Source of the DNA: Sulfuriferula nivalis | GTDB lineage: Bacteria; Pseudomonadota; Gammaproteobacteria; Burkholderiales; Sulfuriferulaceae | DNA length: 64,000 bases | Assembly (NCBI RefSeq): GCF_009937995.1 | Contig: NZ_AP021881.1 | Location: 558,001-622,000 of the forward strand | Reading direction: 5' to 3' | Part shown: one piece after another, positions 59,474 through 64,000 of the stretch | How positions within the stretch are numbered: position 1 is the stretch's first letter | Layout of the letters: every line of letters begins with the position of its first letter | Position numbers and translations under genes: made by a program | The notes under the pieces: model-generated | Databases searched by the model: none | What the model was told of the DNA's origin: nothing | What the model saw: only the letters and a program-made list of their open reading frames with translations

Positions 59474-60492
59474 TGAAATCTAATCGTATCTCAATTTCTT
59501 ATCTGGTGTGGTTTGCTTTTCCCATAGTCGTGTATTTTGTGATCGCTGTTCCGTTATCAGTATTTTTTGAACATGTCTCAGGGGATTTAACTCGAATTGG
59601 ACATTGGTCTGAGCGAGATTATGGGTGGAATCAGCCGCAGCCAGCTGTTTATGTGCGGTCGAATGGAGCTGGATTTGCCAACCCTCAGGTATTGGTTCTA
59701 GGGGATTCATTTTCGCATCCGAATATATGGCAGTCGTATCTTGCTGAGTCACGTAATCTTACTATCCTTTCTTTTCAGTATCAGGATGTCGGTTGCGTCG
59801 ATAACTGGTTAAAGTGGGTGCTTAAACCTTCTTATTCAACAGTGAATACCGTAGTAATTCAAGTGGTTGAACGAAGTTTTGTCCCGTTGTTTCGCAATAT
59901 CAATACATGTACTTACAGGCTTCCGAAACCGCTTGAGACCTCAGGAAAGGAGTTACTTGCAACACGATCACAGGTAGGTTTGACAATGGATGCTGCTTAT
60001 CTTATTCCGACTGCTACAAATGCGACGCGTATGGCATGGGCTGGCGACAATATATCAATATCTTCAGGCGGAGTGATGAATGTTCCACTTGTTACTGGTA
60101 AACTTTTCTCGGATCGCAAATCTAATCGCCTTTTATACTATGAGGAAGATGAAACTAAATTAGCTTGGTCGAGAAAAGATATAATGGCCGCAGTAGTAAA
60201 CCTTAAACGAATTCAGGGCAATCTTGCAACGAAGGGGTTGCATCTGGTGGTGATCGTGGTGCCAGATAAGTCTTCAGTCTATCGTATGTACATGGCTAAT
60301 AAAGCAAGCGGAACTGGGTATCCGAATGTTTTTGAGCAATTGAAGACTGCCGGTGTTAATAATGTGAATTTACTGAGCTATTTTCAACAGGCTGCTGGCA
60401 ATACTGTTGATCTTTATTTGCCTAATGATACCCACCTTAGCATTCAGGGATATAAGCTGATGGCCTCGAAAGTTGCAGATGAAATTTTCTAA
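59473..60492 (+). CDS. SGNH-like membrane-anchored acyltransferase partner (AlgX/AlgJ type)
   Basis: The 339-residue protein has an N-terminal membrane anchor (about residues 10-33) and then an extracytoplasmic SGNH-like domain. Block I is VLVLGDSFSHP (about residue 75) and the C-terminal NDTHLSIQGYKLMAS carries the D-x-H pair. AlgX/AlgJ-type proteins of this layout complete O-acetylation with an MBOAT. Its start shares a base with the MBOAT stop (TAATG), so its translation depended on that gene, which is now split. Confidence 0.8.
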   Translation: MKSNRISISYLVWFAFPIVVYFVIAVPLSVFFEHVSGDLTRIGHWSERDYGWNQPQPAVYVRSNGAGFANPQVLVLGDSFSHPNIWQSYLAESRNLTILSFQYQDVGCVDNWLKWVLKPSYSTVNTVVIQVVERSFVPLFRNINTCTYRLPKPLETSGKELLATRSQVGLTMDAAYLIPTATNATRMAWAGDNISISSGGVMNVPLVTGKLFSDRKSNRLLYYEEDETKLAWSRKDIMAAVVNLKRIQGNLATKGLHLVVIVVPDKSSVYRMYMANKASGTGYPNVFEQLKTAGVNNVNLLSYFQQAAGNTVDLYLPNDTHLSIQGYKLMASKVADEIF

Positions 60493-61831
60493 TTTATGGA
60501 AAATCGAGCACTCTCCTAGAACATTTCTATGGGTGATTATCGGTTTTGTTTTTTTTGTTATTGCCTGTTATCCAGGTTTTATGTCACCAGATTCACTTGA
60601 GCAATACAAGCAAGCACACACGTTGCAATTTGCAGATGGGCATCCGCCTGTCATGGCATGGCTTTGGTCAAAATTGAACTTGATTTTTGATGGACCACAA
60701 AGCTTATTATTCGTGCATTTGGGTATGCTTTGGATAGGGTTGTACATTTGGCACAGAAACGCTGGCGAGAATCACTCGGCCAAGTGGTTTATCCTGTTGG
60801 GCTTTTTTCCTTGGGTCGTCAATTTTGAAGGTGTCTTGTGGAAAGACGTGGGTATGGCATTCAGTATGCTACTTGCTATTGGTTTATTGAGTAGGAGCAA
60901 GATAACTTTCCCTCAGGGTTTTGTGGCAGTTAGCTTGTTATTGTATGCATTTATGGTGCGTAGCAATGCGCCTGCGGCATTGCTACCTATTGTTTGGTAT
61001 GCGACTGGAAGATTGTTGCCTATGCTCTCAAATCGGATCAAAGTAGCTATTACTTCGCTATTGATGGTCATGATGTTCGTATTTTTGAATTTCTTTAACT
61101 ACCAGCTGCTGAGTGCAGAAAAAAATCATATGGATAGCTATATGATGGTCGATGATCTTGTCCATTTATCCGAAGTCGCAGACAAAAGCCTTTTGCCACG
61201 AATCGATTACAAAACTGTCAAAGAATGCAGTCAAGAGACGATAGGGGATACGAAGTTGGTGGGGAGATTGTTTTGTCTGATTACTAAACCATCGTATCAG
61301 AATGTGGCGCCAATTCCGTATGAAGAAATTAAAAAAGCATGGGTTGCTGCAGTTAAAGTATATCCGCTTGAGTATGCGCAATTTCGTTTAAATGCTTATT
61401 TGTATTTACTGCGCGATCCATCGGAGAAACCATATATATATTGGTTTTCCGGAATTAGTACCAATGAAATAGGATTGGTGCAAAATGATAATGCTGCGAC
61501 AATTTTATTGAAAGGTTATGTCTGGAGCGTGGCTCATTTGTTACCATTCCTATTTAAGCCTTATTGGTGGTTGACCATGGCTTCGTTGTTCTTGTGCGCA
61601 ACGTTCATAATGCAGGGTGATGATAAAGATTCGTTGACGCTGATTAGAGTGCTTTTAATTTCAGGATTACTGTATATGTTTAGTTATATTCCAGTAACAC
61701 CAATGGCGGATTTCAGGTATGTTTACTGGAGCACACTGGCAATCAGTTTGGCTGCAATTAAGTATGCAACATCATCCTTATATTTTAGATTTGAGTGGCA
61801 AGATTTGCGCACTAAACTTCATGTTGATTAG
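60479..61831 (+). CDS. Polytopic membrane protein of unknown function
   Basis: The 450-residue protein has about ten hydrophobic helices. After the first helix comes ACYPGFMSPDSLEQYKQAHT and then DGHPPVMAWLWSKL, a pattern seen in GT-C-like membrane proteins whose first loop carries acidic residues. A long extracytoplasmic loop (about residues 210-330) interrupts the helices. It may be a membrane glycosyltransferase, but no family is certain. The ATG at 60479 lies inside the SGNH gene (14-base overlap). Confidence 0.6.
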   Translation: MKFSNLWKIEHSPRTFLWVIIGFVFFVIACYPGFMSPDSLEQYKQAHTLQFADGHPPVMAWLWSKLNLIFDGPQSLLFVHLGMLWIGLYIWHRNAGENHSAKWFILLGFFPWVVNFEGVLWKDVGMAFSMLLAIGLLSRSKITFPQGFVAVSLLLYAFMVRSNAPAALLPIVWYATGRLLPMLSNRIKVAITSLLMVMMFVFLNFFNYQLLSAEKNHMDSYMMVDDLVHLSEVADKSLLPRIDYKTVKECSQETIGDTKLVGRLFCLITKPSYQNVAPIPYEEIKKAWVAAVKVYPLEYAQFRLNAYLYLLRDPSEKPYIYWFSGISTNEIGLVQNDNAATILLKGYVWSVAHLLPFLFKPYWWLTMASLFLCATFIMQGDDKDSLTLIRVLLISGLLYMFSYIPVTPMADFRYVYWSTLAISLAAIKYATSSLYFRFEWQDLRTKLHVD

Positions 61832-61837
61832 GTATAT

Positions 61838-62842
61838 GTGATTTTTATGAGTTACCCTATTTTCTTGTCCATCGTTTTGGTTATGCGTAATCAGGCAGCT
61901 TCGATCGAATCTGTTTTGCATGAGATATCATTGCCCTTGGCTGAGCTGGTTAGTGACTATGAATTAATCATTGTGGATAATGCATCTGAAGATGACAGTA
62001 TCTCGGTGTTGAAGAAGCTGACAAGGGAGGGTGGGCTGCCTAACCTTCAAGTATACGCGCTGACCAAAGAGGTGGACTCAGATACCGCATCTTGGGTTGG
62101 GCTGGAAAATGCATTGGGCGACTTTGTTGCCGTGATCGATGCTGCAGCAGATAGCATCAATTTTCTGCCAAGTTTGTTGGAGCAGGCATTAGAGGGGGCA
62201 GATGTTGTGTTCGCCTCTAATCAACAAAAACCTCGGCAAAGTTTGGCTTATCGAGCCTGTTATTCAGCCTTTAACAGTATTTATCAGACGTTCAATGGCA
62301 TTCATCTAGCTAATGAAGCGCCGTCATATCGAGTGTTGAGCAAGCGGGTTGTGAATTTTATTCTGCAGCATCCTATGCCTTCGCTGACCTATCGTCATCT
62401 GCCTGCCACTGGCGGTTTTACCAAAGTTAATTTAAGTTACAGCGCCAAGACGCGACCATCGCAACCCAAACGTCTGAGTGAAAGTATTGATCGTGGTATG
62501 CGTTTGCTGGTTTCGACTACCCGTGGACCGATGCGTTTAGTGACGGCGCTCTCTTTGTTTGGTGCTGGTGCAAATTTATTTTATTCGTTTTATGTTATTG
62601 CAGTTGCTTTGCTAAAACCGGATGTTGCGCCTGGGTGGGTGACATTATCTCTACAACAGTCGGGTATGTTCTTTTTGATTTCGCTCGTTTTGTGGATGTT
62701 GGGTGAATACATTTTACATATGGCAAGCCTCTCTAATGAGGGGCCGATGTACCATGTGGCACAAGAGTTTACTAGTGCTGTTATAACTCGGCGCGAGAAA
62801 CTGAATGTTGAAGAAATCCGTGCAAAAACTCATTTTTCATAA
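61838..62842 (+). CDS. Glycosyltransferase family 2 with C-terminal membrane helices
   Basis: The 334-residue protein has a GT-A domain: FLSIVLVMRNQAASIESVL, LIIVDNASEDDSISVL and FVAVIDAAADSINFLPSL, where the usual D-x-D is DAAAD. Two C-terminal helices follow (about residues 238-262 and 276-297), as in the polyprenyl-phosphate GT2/GtrB group. It may load a sugar onto a lipid carrier. It starts at GTG 61838 or ATG 61847. Confidence 0.8.
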   Translation: MIFMSYPIFLSIVLVMRNQAASIESVLHEISLPLAELVSDYELIIVDNASEDDSISVLKKLTREGGLPNLQVYALTKEVDSDTASWVGLENALGDFVAVIDAAADSINFLPSLLEQALEGADVVFASNQQKPRQSLAYRACYSAFNSIYQTFNGIHLANEAPSYRVLSKRVVNFILQHPMPSLTYRHLPATGGFTKVNLSYSAKTRPSQPKRLSESIDRGMRLLVSTTRGPMRLVTALSLFGAGANLFYSFYVIAVALLKPDVAPGWVTLSLQQSGMFFLISLVLWMLGEYILHMASLSNEGPMYHVAQEFTSAVITRREKLNVEEIRAKTHFS

Positions 62843-62890
62843 TGATAAGCTATGCTTTATCGAATGAACCGGTGAAGGGTGGCTGTAATA

Positions 62891-63997
62891 ATGTATGACG
62901 CAATAGTTATTGGCGGCGGTTTTTATGGTGCGGCAATTGCCGTCTACCTCAAGAAGCAGCGTGGGTTCTCGAATGTTTTGTTAATCGAGCGGGAGAATGA
63001 GTTATTGCAACGCGCCTCTTACAATAATCAGGCTCGTGTTCATAACGGTTACCACTACCCACGCAGCTTTACCACGGCTTACCGTAGCCGCATCAACCTG
63101 CCACGCTTCGTGCAGGAATATCCGCAGGCGATGAAAAGAGATTTCACCAAGCTTTATGCCATAGCCAAACGTAATTCTAAAGTTACGGCGCGGCAATTTG
63201 AACGGTTCTGTCGTGAAATAGGGGCTAAGTTAGAACCCGCACCTGATAACGTGCGTAGTTTGTTCGAGCCACGTTTGATAGAAGCGGTGTTTGTAGTCGA
63301 AGAATATGCCTTCGATGCTAACAAACTGGCCCAGTGGGCAAGGGATGAACTTAAGGAATGTGGCGTGGAAGTGCGTATGGGTACACGCGTTCAGTGCATA
63401 AAAAAAATGCAAAACGGCTTGTCGGTACAATGCGAAAACGACATGCCAGAGGCACTGAATACCCGTTATGTATTTAATTGCACATATAGCGGGCTTAATC
63501 AGTTTGGTGGGGATTTTCATGGTACGCAAACTGGGCTGAAGCATGAAATTTCTGAGATGGCTTTGATGCAAGTGCCGTCTGAATTGGCAGGTATGGGCAT
63601 CACTGTGATGGATGGCCCTTTTTTCTCTATGATGCCGTTTCCGAGTAGGGGGTTGCACACGCTGTCGCATGTTCGATATACGCCTCATCTCAGCTGGGCT
63701 GATATGGAAGGAGTTGATCCCTATCAAAGGCTGGAGAGTTACCATCGGGCAACGCGAGTGGATCGGATGGTCAGGGATGTTATGCGGTACATGCCAGCAA
63801 TAGCAGATGCCAGATATGTAGAGTCGTTATTTGAAGTGAAGACGGTATTGGTTAAGAACGAAGGCGATGATGGTAGGCCAATCTTATTTGAACGTCATGC
63901 TGAATTACCTAACTGCTATTCGATTCTCGGTGGAAAGATTGATAATATTTATGACGTACTTGAGAAGTTGGATGCGGAAGAATTTTTGCTCATTTAA
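62891..63997 (+). CDS. FAD-dependent oxidoreductase (DAO-like)
   Basis: The start at 62891 gives MYDAIVIGGGFYGAAIAVYL, the FAD-binding Rossmann turn; a GTG at 62879 is an alternative. The 368-residue protein has NNQARVHNGYHYPRS and a C-terminal YSILGGKIDNIYDVL that should close the FAD site. The fold is that of the DAO/glycine-oxidase group. Its substrate is unknown; its place after a GT2 at the end of the locus suggests a glycan or nucleotide-sugar oxidation (inference). It is complete, with the stop 3 bases before the window end. Confidence 0.75.
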   Translation: MYDAIVIGGGFYGAAIAVYLKKQRGFSNVLLIERENELLQRASYNNQARVHNGYHYPRSFTTAYRSRINLPRFVQEYPQAMKRDFTKLYAIAKRNSKVTARQFERFCREIGAKLEPAPDNVRSLFEPRLIEAVFVVEEYAFDANKLAQWARDELKECGVEVRMGTRVQCIKKMQNGLSVQCENDMPEALNTRYVFNCTYSGLNQFGGDFHGTQTGLKHEISEMALMQVPSELAGMGITVMDGPFFSMMPFPSRGLHTLSHVRYTPHLSWADMEGVDPYQRLESYHRATRVDRMVRDVMRYMPAIADARYVESLFEVKTVLVKNEGDDGRPILFERHAELPNCYSILGGKIDNIYDVLEKLDAEEFLLI

Positions 63998-64000
63998 AAG

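Noticed and set aside
43024-64000. Copy of the tRNA 3' end inside the polysaccharide locus as an attR site
   Set aside because: None was seen by eye within the window, and no integrase gene is present, so no island boundary is claimed.
1-64000. CRISPR array, rRNA genes, phage genes or a replication origin
   Set aside because: No regularly spaced repeats, rRNA sequence, phage structural genes or DnaA-box cluster were seen.

Overview
The window is a chromosomal segment of a Gram-negative bacterium, most likely a betaproteobacterium of the Nitrosomonadales type (inference). The support is the single long str-S10-spc-alpha ribosomal array with infA between secY and rpmJ, the divergent uvrA / MFS-ssb pair, the tsaE-amiC-mutL order, and an endonuclease-type MutL. 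Base composition is moderate to low in GC and there is no intergenic stretch longer than about 260 bases. No CRISPR array, rRNA or prophage was seen.

Region 1 (1-19953, all + strand) holds the 3' part of rpoC, then rpsL-rpsG-fusA-tuf, the S10 block rpsJ to rpsQ, the spc block rplN to rpmJ, and the alpha block rpsM-rpsK-rpsD-rpoA-rplQ, closed by a strong terminator. The gaps between blocks carry candidate promoters (6039, 11138, 17017) and hairpins. rpmJ (37 codons) is present.

Region 2 (20080-36732) is housekeeping and accessory: a SWIM-SNF2 helicase directly downstream of uvrA, an MFS exporter overlapping ssb, a membrane GAF-GAF-GGDEF-EAL protein, a CapD/FlaA1-type membrane nucleotide-sugar dehydratase, an RhlE-type RNA helicase, a secreted EXORDIUM-like protein and a small secreted NTF2-like protein.

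Region 3 (36736-43087) is mutL, a VapBC-type toxin-antitoxin pair lying between amiC and mutL, amiC, tsaE, and the divergent queG-murI. It ends in a tRNA-Thr(CGT) gene with its own promoter and terminator.

Region 4 (43159-63997, all + strand except an IS) is a surface-polysaccharide locus starting just after the tRNA. rfbF-rfbG-rfbH make CDP-4-keto-3,6-dideoxyglucose from glucose-1-phosphate. An EPS-type MarR regulator then overlaps gmd. These are followed by a Wzx-like flippase, two FkbM-type methyltransferase-like proteins, a GT2 that may transfer a dideoxyhexose, a second and divergent Gmd-like SDR, a sugar C-methyltransferase, a WbsX-type glycosyltransferase and an SDR epimerase. An MBOAT O-acyltransferase gene follows, split by a 1351-bp IS3-family element with a 3-bp target duplication, then an SGNH partner, a polytopic membrane protein, a GT2 with C-terminal membrane helices and an FAD oxidoreductase. 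The parts fit a glycan carrying a possibly C-methyl-branched (di)deoxysugar, with an O-acylation step that the IS has probably disabled.
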